Of a DNA stretch of 14,731 nucleotides, positions 8,076 to 14,379 are shown in pieces (the first letter of the stretch is position 1; each line of letters begins with the position of its first letter). The position numbers were made by a program, and so were the translations under genes. Under the pieces are notes generated by a model that saw nothing but the letters and a program-made list of their open reading frames with translations, was not told the origin of the DNA and did not search any database. The DNA comes from Candidatus Peregrinibacteria bacterium (GTDB lineage Bacteria; Patescibacteriota; Gracilibacteria; UM-FILTER-43-11): NCBI GenBank assembly GCA_016927155.1, contig JAFGNE010000060.1, positions 1-14,731 of the forward strand, in the 5' to 3' direction.

Positions 8076-8732
8076 TTAGGGGTTGCCGGTAATCAGTTCG
8101 GGAAAACCCGCGGTTTTATTGATTTTGATATGCCTTACAGCGGCTGGCGGCGGGATCATGACAGGATGATTTTCGCCGTCCAGTACAGGATTTCCTTCCC
8201 CATCTAGTTTTTGGATTTTAGGCGTTTCCACCGAATAAAGGCTAATGGTCAGGTTTTCCTGCTCCGTAACAGTTCCATCCGCCACGCTCCCTATAAACAC
8301 TTCCGCCAAAGGCGGCCGGAAGATAATCACGGCTTTACTTGTGCCACTCACGTCGCCCGTTAGCGCTTCGAAAACCGTCGCCTTGGGGATGGTGTAGGTT
8401 TCTTCAATAACATCCGTGTTGTCATATTTGTTATTGTCCGAACCGGTATTGGCAAAAAGGATAATTTTGGAGCCTCCCGCCGTGGCGCTTTTTTCAATGT
8501 AAACCCCGTACCCTTCCGGCGGAATGGTCGGTACGTTGCCCACGTAGGCCGACCGGCTGGTTACCGCGTAATTCCTCGCCGTGTTGATCAGGCTGATGAC
8601 ACGCTGGAGCGAGTCGTTGAATTCATAACGGCTGCGCTGGTTCCTGTACGTGTTCCCCGCGATGCCGAACAGGATGCCGATAATGGCGATCACGAGGATA
8701 AGCTCCGCGATGGTAAAAGCTTTTTTGTTCAT
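8076..8732 (-). CDS. FimT/GspH-like prepilin
   Basis: A 218-residue prepilin, first of four pilin-like genes in the operon. The N-terminus MNKKAFTIAELILVIAIIGILFGIAG is a type III signal: a basic leader, cleavage between A5 and F6, Glu10 at +5 and a membrane helix. The residue at -1 is Ala, not the usual Gly, which is uncommon. After the helix come RSRYEFNDSLQRVISLINTA and RNYAVTSRSAYV, the pattern of the GspH/FimT family. A Gly/Tyr turn (PEGYGVYIE) follows and a beta-rich C-terminal part. The start ATG overlaps the pgi stop as ATGA, so this pilin is translationally tied to a glycolytic gene. By gene order it corresponds to FimU/FimT in the fimU-pilV-pilW-pilX arrangement. Confidence 0.85.
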   Translation of the reverse strand: MNKKAFTIAELILVIAIIGILFGIAGNTYRNQRSRYEFNDSLQRVISLINTARNYAVTSRSAYVGNVPTIPPEGYGVYIEKSATAGGSKIILFANTGSDNNKYDNTDVIEETYTIPKATVFEALTGDVSGTSKAVIIFRPPLAEVFIGSVADGTVTEQENLTISLYSVETPKIQKLDGEGNPVLDGENHPVMIPPPAAVRHIKINKTAGFPELITGNP

Positions 8733-10021
8733 CGGCCTGATAATATTTTTTTGGTGATCTGTTTCCCGTGCTCCACGCCGGGCTGGTTAAAGGCGTTCAC
8801 GCCGTACATAAGGCCAAGGAGCGCCACCTGAAATTCAAAAAGCATAAAGAGCGCGCCAACCGTTTCCGCGTCCGTTTTCGGGATTTCCAAAGTCACATTC
8901 GGCCGGCCGTTTTTGGCGAGGGATTCACTCGTGCCCTTATACGAAGCGTCCAAAATCCGCCCCAGCGTTTTGCCGTTTAAAAAGTCCATCGGCTTCGGCA
9001 GGATTTTCCCGATTTTCAAATCCGCGGCTTGCGAAATCACGCGCAGGAAGATGAAAAACTTGTTGTCCGGCCCCTCGTTCCACAGCTGCACCTGCGAGTG
9101 CTGGTCGGTGGCGCCAAGCGCGCTTAAAGGTGTGGGGCCCGAATGGCCGTTTTTGCCGATGCTTTCGGCGAGCAATTGCCTGTACCAGTCGGCCACGCGC
9201 CAGAGTTCATTGCAATAAGGCATCACAACCGTCATCGGCTTCTTTTTTTCCTTGTCGAAATAATGCTGGAGCGCGGCGAGCAGGAGCGCGGGGTTTTCTT
9301 CGCCTTTGGCTTTCGCGATAAGGCCGCGCATTTTTTTGGCGCCTTTTAAAAGTCCGGCAGCGTCCAGCCCCGCCAGGGCCGCGGGCAGTAAGCCCACGGA
9401 TGACAGCACGGAATAGCGGCCGCCCACGTTCGGCGGCACTTCAAAGGCGGCGATGCCTTCGTTACCCGCTATTTCGCGAAGCAGCCCAACGCGGGGATCG
9501 GTAATAAAAACAAAATGCTTTTTCCAGTTTTTCCCCGCCGTTTTCATCATTTTTTCTTTGGCGAGCGCGAAAAGCGCCATCGGCTCCACGGTGGTGCCCG
9601 ATTTGGAGATGACCACGAACAAAGTTTTCTTCATATCCAGACGCTCCGCCGCGTCGGTGATGAAAACGGGATCCACGTTATCCAAAACCAGCAGGCGCGG
9701 TTTCCTGAAAACATCGTGGAAACAGCCAAGCAATGCCTCCTTGATGGCTGTAACCCCCAGCGCCGAACCGCCGATGCCCAAGACCAGAATATTTTCCCAT
9801 TTGTATTTTTTTTGCGCGGCGGCGAACGTTTGGATTTGTTTCAGGAGTTTCGCGTTGTCCGGCAATTTCAAAAAACCATAACCCTCTTTGCCCGCCGAGC
9901 GTAAAACCGCCGCCACCAAAGGCTGTTTGGCCATGCAGAGTTCGCGCAAAACCGCCGGCTCCATGCCGTTTTTAGGGCCGATTTTGGCCTTTAAAATATT
10001 TTGGCGGTTTATTTTGATCAT
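8729..10021 (-). CDS. pgi: Glucose-6-phosphate isomerase
   Basis: Interconverts glucose-6-phosphate and fructose-6-phosphate in the cytoplasm (EC 5.3.1.9). At 430 residues it is of the short bacterial type. Motifs are in the expected order: the phosphate-binding LGIGGSALG (81-89), VISKSGTTVEPMA (137-149), the PGI signature region PNVGGRYSVLSSVGLLPAA (197-215), AESIGK with catalytic Glu286, GATDQHSQVQL with His307, and FNQPGVEHGK with Lys420. All key residues are present. It lies 19 bases after ruvA and overlaps the FimT-like gene by four bases, so it sits inside a pilus operon. No Shine-Dalgarno site is visible before its ATG. Confidence 0.96.
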   Translation of the reverse strand: MIKINRQNILKAKIGPKNGMEPAVLRELCMAKQPLVAAVLRSAGKEGYGFLKLPDNAKLLKQIQTFAAAQKKYKWENILVLGIGGSALGVTAIKEALLGCFHDVFRKPRLLVLDNVDPVFITDAAERLDMKKTLFVVISKSGTTVEPMALFALAKEKMMKTAGKNWKKHFVFITDPRVGLLREIAGNEGIAAFEVPPNVGGRYSVLSSVGLLPAALAGLDAAGLLKGAKKMRGLIAKAKGEENPALLLAALQHYFDKEKKKPMTVVMPYCNELWRVADWYRQLLAESIGKNGHSGPTPLSALGATDQHSQVQLWNEGPDNKFFIFLRVISQAADLKIGKILPKPMDFLNGKTLGRILDASYKGTSESLAKNGRPNVTLEIPKTDAETVGALFMLFEFQVALLGLMYGVNAFNQPGVEHGKQITKKILSGR

Positions 10022-10040
10022 GGTGGGTTTGGTGAAACGG

Positions 10041-10607
10041 TTATATTCCCGTTTTCAGGAAATATTTCACGATTTCTTCCGTTTCTTTGATCTCGCGCGG
10101 GAGCTCCGCCATGGCTTTCACCACTTCGAACCGCGCGTACCCCAGGCTTTCCAGCGCCTGGATGGCCTCCTCGTTTACCGCGGGCGCGCGTTTGCCGCTT
10201 TTGGTATAAGCCGGCGATACCTTGTTTTTAAGTTCCAGGACCAGCCGTTCCGCCGTCTTTTTGCCAAGCCCCTTGATCTTGGAAAGGAAAGCGGCGTCTT
10301 CCGCCACAATGGCGTGCTGCGTGAGATGGAGGGGGGTGGAAAGGATTTCCAGGGCGGTTTTGGGGCCGACGCCGGAAACGCCGATGAGCTGTTCGAAGAA
10401 TTTCAGTTCCTCTTTTTTCGCGAACCCGTACAGGCTGATGTCATCCTCGCGCACTGTGGTGTGGATGAAAAGCTGGATTTTATGGTCGATTTGCGCCATG
10501 GCCAGAAGGTCGGTTGTGGCCGCCACTTTGTATCCCACGCTCTGGGCCAGCACCAAAAGGTGCTTTTCGTCTTTGTCGATGATGAGCCCGCTTAAATAAC
10601 CTATCAT
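10041..10607 (-). CDS. ruvA: Holliday junction branch-migration protein RuvA
   Basis: Binds four-way DNA junctions as a tetramer and loads the RuvB motor during recombination repair. It is 188 residues, close to the usual length. Residues 1-62 (MIGYLSGLI...) form the OB-fold. Two helix-hairpin-helix motifs follow, IGVSGVGPK (75-83) and IKGLGKKTA (111-119), and a C-terminal RuvB-contacting domain at about 143-188 (EEAIQALESLGYARFEVVKA). An AAGGAA Shine-Dalgarno-like site lies at 10618-10623, 10 bases before the ATG, one of the few in this window. It is the first gene of the minus-strand operon. ruvB and ruvC are not in the window. Confidence 0.95.
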   Translation of the reverse strand: MIGYLSGLIIDKDEKHLLVLAQSVGYKVAATTDLLAMAQIDHKIQLFIHTTVREDDISLYGFAKKEELKFFEQLIGVSGVGPKTALEILSTPLHLTQHAIVAEDAAFLSKIKGLGKKTAERLVLELKNKVSPAYTKSGKRAPAVNEEAIQALESLGYARFEVVKAMAELPREIKETEEIVKYFLKTGI

Positions 10608-10692
10608 TTTATTTATATTCCTTAATTAATGTTTAATTTATCATAGGCGAAGCCTTGGCGACAACATTGTTTTGCTTTTCGTTTAGCCAAGA

Positions 10693-10717
10693 AGCCTTGT
10701 TCGCAAGGCTGTTTTTT
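10693..10717 (+). terminator. Rho-independent terminator-like hairpin, plus strand
   Basis: AGCCTTG (10693-10699), the loop TTCG and CAAGGCT (10704-10710) make a perfect 7-base stem with a stable tetraloop. A T-run (10712-10717) follows after one G. It points to the plus strand, but no plus-strand gene lies directly upstream, and it overlaps the -35 to spacer region of the next promoter. It may block antisense transcription coming out of the ruvA region, or affect the promoter itself. Confidence 0.6.
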
Positions 10718-10725
10718 GGTATAAT
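10697..10725 (+). promoter_or_regulatory. Extended -10 promoter for the M23 gene
   Basis: TTGTTC (10697-10702), a 17-base spacer and a consensus TATAAT (10720-10725), preceded by TG one base before (TGGTATAAT, an extended -10). Transcription would start around 10732, exactly at an ATG, so the transcript is predicted to be leaderless for the small ORF there. Confidence 0.65.
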
Positions 10726-10731
10726 AATAAG

Positions 10732-10794
10732 ATGCGAGAAATGCGGTCCGAAGCGGTTCCGCCAGAGGCGGAAAAGCGGAGGATTCTGAGATGA
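10732..10794 (+). CDS. Leaderless 20-codon ORF, in frame with the M23 gene but ended by TGA
   Basis: ATG at the predicted transcription start opens a 20-codon ORF (MREMRSEAVPPEAEKRRILR) ending in TGA at 10792-10794. It is in the same frame as the M23 peptidase, and no other stop lies between this TGA and the peptidase. It contains a perfect hairpin, TTCCGCC-AGA-GGCGGAA (10757-10773). It may be a leader peptide, a uORF for reinitiation, or the true N-terminus separated by a nonsense codon. I recognise no homologue. Whether it is translated is unknown. Confidence 0.35.
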   Translation: MREMRSEAVPPEAEKRRILR

Positions 10795-10817
10795 AAATTT
10801 GCGAAGAAAATTTTTAA
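10778..10817 (+). other. Strong Shine-Dalgarno plus ATG opening a frame that ends after 8 codons
   Basis: GGAGGA (10778-10783) stands 7 bases before ATG 10791, the best ribosome binding site in the window. That ATG overlaps the TGA of the upstream ORF (ATGA). Its frame reads MKICEENF and stops at TAA (10815-10817), at a run of five T (10811-10815). A +1 slip on TTT, or loss of one T, would join it to the M23 peptidase frame. Confidence 0.4.
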
Positions 10818-10866
10818 TCGAAGAAAGCATTTCCCTTCTAAAAAAAGATTATTTAATCAACCCTTT

Positions 10867-12612
10867 TTGGCCTTCAGGAAGCGTAAAAACCGGGCAATCG
10901 TTTTGTGGCTTGCCGTGGCCGTCGTTTTCGGGAATACCGCGGTTTCCCAGGCTGTTTTTGCCAACCCCGTGATCCCTGATTTTGAAATTCCCGTGGAGCC
11001 TATTTATGTCGAAGGGGCGGAAAAACCCGCGGCGCCTGAAATCGATTACACCGAAGACCTCCTTGAAGTCACTAATTTCGGCATTTTGGATTCCCGCGGA
11101 GAATTTGTGGAAGATGGGGGGGCGCTGGAAGAGGCCCAGGCTTCCTCCGTAACGGGAATGGCCGAAAAAACGGCGCTTGATGTGCCGCCGGGAGAATCGT
11201 TTGACGAGTACCGCCAAAGCGTCATCGACACTTTGGGAGGGGAAAAATCTTTTACCGAAAAAAGACTGGAGGGCATTATGGAGAATCTGGCGGAGCAGCA
11301 AAAGCGGTTTGAAAAGCTGAGAGCCCAAATCGCCGAAGCCGAACAGGGTATTGCTCCTCTCCGTGAACAGGCCGATTCGCTCCGGAACGAAATTAAGCTT
11401 TTAAACACTCAAATCCAGGCTACGCGGGATAAGATTACGAAAGTCGAGTTGCTGGTGGCCGAAAAAAAGATCCAGATCAAAGACCTCATGTTCCAGGCCC
11501 AGCGCAGTCAGATCGAACTCGCCATCCAGCAGAAAATTGTCGTGGATTACATCCGCCTGCTGTATGGCGAAGAACAGCAATATCTCGACCTTTATAGCGA
11601 TGGCAGTAGCACCCTGAAGCTGCTTTTGGCCGAAGGCAGTGTGAGCGAAAACTTGCTCGGGACGGAATACGTGAGGATCATGGAGAGGACGGGCCGCAAG
11701 GTTTTTTACGACTTGGAAAAGGCGGACAGCGAACTGGAAGACAAGCGCGTGAAAATTGAACAGGAACAGGCCGATTTGCAATACCTTTACGACGCTTTGG
11801 CGCGGGAAAAATCAATACTGGAAGAGAACAAGCTGGCCAAAAAAGCCATTCTGGAGGAAACGCAGGGGCAGGAGGAAAAATACCAGTTGCTCCTCGAGCA
11901 ATCCATACAGCAGCAATTGGATGCCGCTATCGCCATCCAGAATTTACAGGAGAACAAGGCGATGATTGAGGCGAAACTGGCGGAATTGGACGGCGACCTT
12001 GAAGATGCCGTGAGCGCGGAAGCGCCTGTTGAACCCGCGCGGACCGAACCGGAAATGGTGCCGTCCGTCATGGAAACGCCATTGGAATTATTGCCGGCCG
12101 TGCACCCTGAAGAAATTTCGGAAACGCCCGAAGAATTTAAGACGGAAAAACCTTTTATCTGGCCGGTAAAACCGGATAAAATTACCGCGTATTTCCTGGA
12201 TCCCGCTTATCCGAAAAAATGGGGCACGCATTACGCCATTGATATCCGCGCCGAACACAGTTCGCTCATCCGCGCGCCCGCCAACGGTTACGTGTTCCAG
12301 ACCAAAAACAACGGCATGGGCTACAGTTACATCATTTTGGCCCATAAGCACAATTTGGTTACGGTATATGGCCACGTTTCCGAGATCATCGCCCAGGCGG
12401 GAAGCGTCGTGAAAAAAGGCGAAATCATCGGCCGCACCGGAGGCACCCCCGGCACCAGGGGCGCGGGCCTGCAAACCACCGGCCCCCATCTTCATTTCGA
12501 AGTCCACTACAAGGGCAAACCGGTGAACCCGCTCGGCTATTTGCCGCTCGACTTACTGCCGATTGAATACGTGCCGGATGAGTATTTGAAGGAAATCAGT
12601 TCGAAACCATAA
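10867..12612 (+). CDS. Secreted EnvC-like coiled-coil peptidase, M23 (LytM) family
   Basis: A 581-residue protein from the TTG at 10867. A basic N-region (RKRKNR), a hydrophobic core and VFA^NP (cleavage after residue 32) form a Sec signal peptide. Residues 125-380 are a long heptad-rich coiled coil, split near 230-260, as in EnvC. A Pro/Glu-rich linker (385-425) leads to the M23 domain (about 430-560). Its zinc site looks complete: H455 and D459 in HYAID, H503 in YGH, and H541-x-H543 in GPHLHFE, so it may be catalytic, unlike degenerate LytM regulators. It would cut peptide cross-bridges in peptidoglycan, or activate an amidase, outside the membrane. The start is uncertain: the frame is open back to a TGA at 10792, TTG has no Shine-Dalgarno, and better signals lie upstream. 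It is convergent with rsmI, overlapping by 17 bases. Confidence 0.88.
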   Translation: MAFRKRKNRAIVLWLAVAVVFGNTAVSQAVFANPVIPDFEIPVEPIYVEGAEKPAAPEIDYTEDLLEVTNFGILDSRGEFVEDGGALEEAQASSVTGMAEKTALDVPPGESFDEYRQSVIDTLGGEKSFTEKRLEGIMENLAEQQKRFEKLRAQIAEAEQGIAPLREQADSLRNEIKLLNTQIQATRDKITKVELLVAEKKIQIKDLMFQAQRSQIELAIQQKIVVDYIRLLYGEEQQYLDLYSDGSSTLKLLLAEGSVSENLLGTEYVRIMERTGRKVFYDLEKADSELEDKRVKIEQEQADLQYLYDALAREKSILEENKLAKKAILEETQGQEEKYQLLLEQSIQQQLDAAIAIQNLQENKAMIEAKLAELDGDLEDAVSAEAPVEPARTEPEMVPSVMETPLELLPAVHPEEISETPEEFKTEKPFIWPVKPDKITAYFLDPAYPKKWGTHYAIDIRAEHSSLIRAPANGYVFQTKNNGMGYSYIILAHKHNLVTVYGHVSEIIAQAGSVVKKGEIIGRTGGTPGTRGAGLQTTGPHLHFEVHYKGKPVNPLGYLPLDLLPIEYVPDEYLKEISSKP

Positions 12613-13267
12613 CCACATATTCGCCTTTTGGTTTTCCGGCGGGGAGCTGTTTCAGTATTTGGCCGATGGTTCCGCGGTGGAATGTTTCGTAGATTTTCGT
12701 CAGTTCTTTGGCCACGGTTACTTTTGCGTCGGGTTTCAGGTGCGCTTTTAGTTCGTTTAACGTCTTAATCAGCCGGTGCGGTGATTCATAGAACACCACG
12801 GTGTACTCGCTCTCCGCGATTTTCCTAAAAAGCGTCTGCCGGCCTTTTTTCACGGGCAGGAAACCGAGATAAAGGAATTTGTCCGTCGGCAGCCCGCTGG
12901 CGCACAAGGCCGTGATCACGGCGCTTGCGCCCGGGATCGGGATCACGTTTATCCCCCTTGCCAGCGCTTCCCGGATCAGCACATAGCCGGGGTCCGAAAT
13001 GCCGGGTGTGCCGGCGTCCGAAACAAGCGCGATGGTTTTGCCGTCCAGCAAATCGCCGATGATCCTGTCCATTTTCGTTATTCCGCTATGGCTGTGGAAA
13101 GAAGTGAGCGGTTTTTTAATACCGTAATGATTGAGAAGGATTGCGGTGTGGCGCGTGTCCTCGCAGGCGACAAGATCCACGGTTTCCAAAATTTCCTTCG
13201 CCCTGAACGTCAGGTCGGCCAGGTTTCCTATTGGCGTGGCGATGATGTAGAGGATACCTTTATCCAT
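12596..13267 (-). CDS. rsmI: 16S rRNA (cytidine-1402-2'-O)-methyltransferase
   Basis: Methylates the ribose of C1402 in 16S rRNA using SAM, tuning decoding at the P site (tetrapyrrole-methylase fold). The 223 residues carry the family motifs: YIIATPIGNLADLT (7-20), ACEDTRHT (34-41), SFHSHSG (56-62), LVSDAGTPGISDPG (81-94), IPGASA (111-116), FYESPHRL (159-166), AKELTKIYETFHRGT (186-200) and KGEYVVMV (214-221). It ends right after the last motif, so the C-terminal extension found in longer RsmI proteins is absent; short versions are known. It overlaps the HIT gene by 8 bases and its 3' end overlaps the convergent M23 gene. The motif set makes the assignment firm. Confidence 0.95.
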   Translation of the reverse strand: MDKGILYIIATPIGNLADLTFRAKEILETVDLVACEDTRHTAILLNHYGIKKPLTSFHSHSGITKMDRIIGDLLDGKTIALVSDAGTPGISDPGYVLIREALARGINVIPIPGASAVITALCASGLPTDKFLYLGFLPVKKGRQTLFRKIAESEYTVVFYESPHRLIKTLNELKAHLKPDAKVTVAKELTKIYETFHRGTIGQILKQLPAGKPKGEYVVMVSN

Positions 13268-13583
13268 TCGACATCAGGTGCAAATGGATATGGAAAACGA
13301 TTTGCCCCGCGGAACGACCGACGTTGAAAACCAGGTTATAGCCGTCCAGGTTTTTCTTTTTGGCGATGTCGCGCGCGGCCAGCACCATTTTGCCGACAAG
13401 CAATTCATCCCGCTCGTCCTCTTTAAGGTCCTTGATCGTTTCAATATGTTTCCGCGGCACGATAAGGATGTGGGTGTTGGCGCGCGGATGGATATCGTTA
13501 AAGGCCACCAGATCTTCGTTTTCGTAAACGAATTCCGTGGGGATTTCCTTGTTAAGGATTTTGCAGAAAATGCAGTCTTCCAT
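13260..13583 (-). CDS. HIT-family (HinT-like) nucleotide-binding protein
   Basis: A small cytoplasmic protein of 107 residues of the histidine triad family, which hydrolyses nucleoside phosphoramidates and related nucleotides. MEDCIFCKILNKEIPTEFVY is the standard N-terminus with C4-x2-C7, and AFNDIHPRANTHILIVPRKH follows. FNVGRSAGQIVFHIHLHLM ends with the triad H98-x-H100-x-H102. The protein stops five residues after the triad and lacks the usual short Gly/Trp-containing tail. I start it at 13583 because this matches the family; the frame is open further upstream but would run into the preceding gene. It lies 4 bases after the dsbA-like stop. No Shine-Dalgarno site is visible. Confidence 0.93.
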   Translation of the reverse strand: MEDCIFCKILNKEIPTEFVYENEDLVAFNDIHPRANTHILIVPRKHIETIKDLKEDERDELLVGKMVLAARDIAKKKNLDGYNLVFNVGRSAGQIVFHIHLHLMSNG

Positions 13584-13587
13584 AAAT

Positions 13588-14253
13588 TTATAAGTTAGGG
13601 GGTTTTCGCGTGGCTTCATCAATGACCTTTTTGATATTTTCGATGGGCTGATCGCCAATCAGGCGGTAGCCGTTGATCAGCAGGGTGGGCCTGTGGAACG
13701 CCTTTTTTTCGGCGGCCTGTTCCCGCTCAATGCCGATTTCTTCGCGGTACCTTTCGCTTTCCATGCACTGGGCGTATTTGGCCATGTCGATTTTCAGCGA
13801 TTTGGCGAGAGGATCAATCGTTTTCCGGCCTTCGGGCTTTTCTTCATGGATTTTTTCATAAAGTTCCCAGAATTTTCCCTGGTCGCCGGCGCATTTTACG
13901 GCCATGACGGCCGTCATCCGCTTTTCATCCGTTTCCGGCGGACCGAAAAACACGCGGAGATTCCCTTTGCCGATATCCATCGTATCCGCTTTAAGCTGCC
14001 TGAGGGCGTTTAAAGCGAAATGGTCGCAGGCGTCACAATAAAAATCATCGTAAAGTTCAATTTCCAGCGGCTTCGAAAGGAAGGTGTTTTCAAATATTTC
14101 CTCTCCTTCGGCGGGAGCCAGGATTGTTGAAAACGGAGGGTGGTTTTCCCCCTGCCGGATTATAATCGGTTCGCTTTTCGCGCTCAAGAAAAGGAAAAAA
14201 GCGAGGATCAGGCTGACAAAAGCGGAAGAATAAAAAGTTTTCATAGGGGTCAT
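13588..14253 (-). CDS. DsbA-like thiol oxidoreductase, exported or membrane anchored
   Basis: A 221-residue thioredoxin-fold protein of the DsbA/Thioredoxin_4 type. A hydrophobic N-terminal segment (about 9-24) exports or anchors it. KPLEIELYDDFYCDACDHFA holds the redox pair C73-D-A-C76, and RPTLLING (188-195) gives the cis-proline (P189) loop. The helical insertion has a second Cys pair, C121 and C163, which may form a structural disulfide. It would introduce or shuffle disulfides in secreted proteins; the cysteine-rich PilW-like protein of this window is an obvious candidate substrate (inference). Two ATGs are possible, 14253 (MTPMKTF) and 14244 (MKTFYSS); neither has a Shine-Dalgarno site. 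It heads the operon with HIT and rsmI. Confidence 0.87.
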   Translation of the reverse strand: MTPMKTFYSSAFVSLILAFFLFLSAKSEPIIIRQGENHPPFSTILAPAEGEEIFENTFLSKPLEIELYDDFYCDACDHFALNALRQLKADTMDIGKGNLRVFFGPPETDEKRMTAVMAVKCAGDQGKFWELYEKIHEEKPEGRKTIDPLAKSLKIDMAKYAQCMESERYREEIGIEREQAAEKKAFHRPTLLINGYRLIGDQPIENIKKVIDEATRKPPNL

Positions 14254-14265
14254 TTCACAAATACC

Positions 14266-14294
14266 AATGTATCAATTTGCCAGGTAAGGGTCAA
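14266..14294 (-). promoter_or_regulatory. Promoter of the dsbA-HIT-rsmI operon
   Basis: On the minus strand TTGACC (14294-14289), a 17-base spacer and TACATT (14271-14266) match the sigma-70 consensus in 5 and 4 of 6 positions. The transcript would start near 14259, leaving a 5' leader of only about 6 bases before the ATG at 14253 or about 15 before 14244. Confidence 0.55.
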
Positions 14295-14343
14295 TTTTGG
14301 GTTGGAAGGAGGTTTATGATACACTAAACGCAAGTGCCCGTCA

Positions 14344-14372
14344 TTGTACGGTTAGCCAAAAAGTGATATAAT
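14344..14372 (+). promoter_or_regulatory. Extended -10 promoter giving a likely leaderless mRNA
   Basis: TTGTAC (14344-14349), a 17-base spacer and TATAAT (14367-14372) with an upstream TGA (TGATATAAT, an extended -10). Seven bases (AAACAAG) separate the -10 from the ATG at 14380, so transcription should start at or next to the start codon. The layout is the same as at 10717-10734. Confidence 0.65.
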
Positions 14373-14379
14373 AAACAAG

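Noticed and set aside
9888..10595. 235-codon plus-strand open frame opposite ruvA and the start of pgi
   Set aside because: It is antisense to two firmly identified genes, has no promoter and shows no family motif.
10792..10794. TGA read as glycine (alternative code 25) or as selenocysteine
   Set aside because: TGA ends pgi, the PilW-like gene and rsmI at tight overlaps, and long genes have no internal TGA, so the standard code holds. No SECIS-like element next to the TGA was apparent, though I could not fold the RNA.
13584..13658. N-terminal extension of the HIT protein into the dsbA-like gene
   Set aside because: The normal HIT start MEDCIFCKI is at 13583, and the extension would overlap the preceding coding region with unrelated residues.
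14302..14326. GGAGG followed by ATG near 14315 as a gene start
   Set aside because: The frame ends after three codons (ATG ATA CAC TAA), so it encodes nothing useful.
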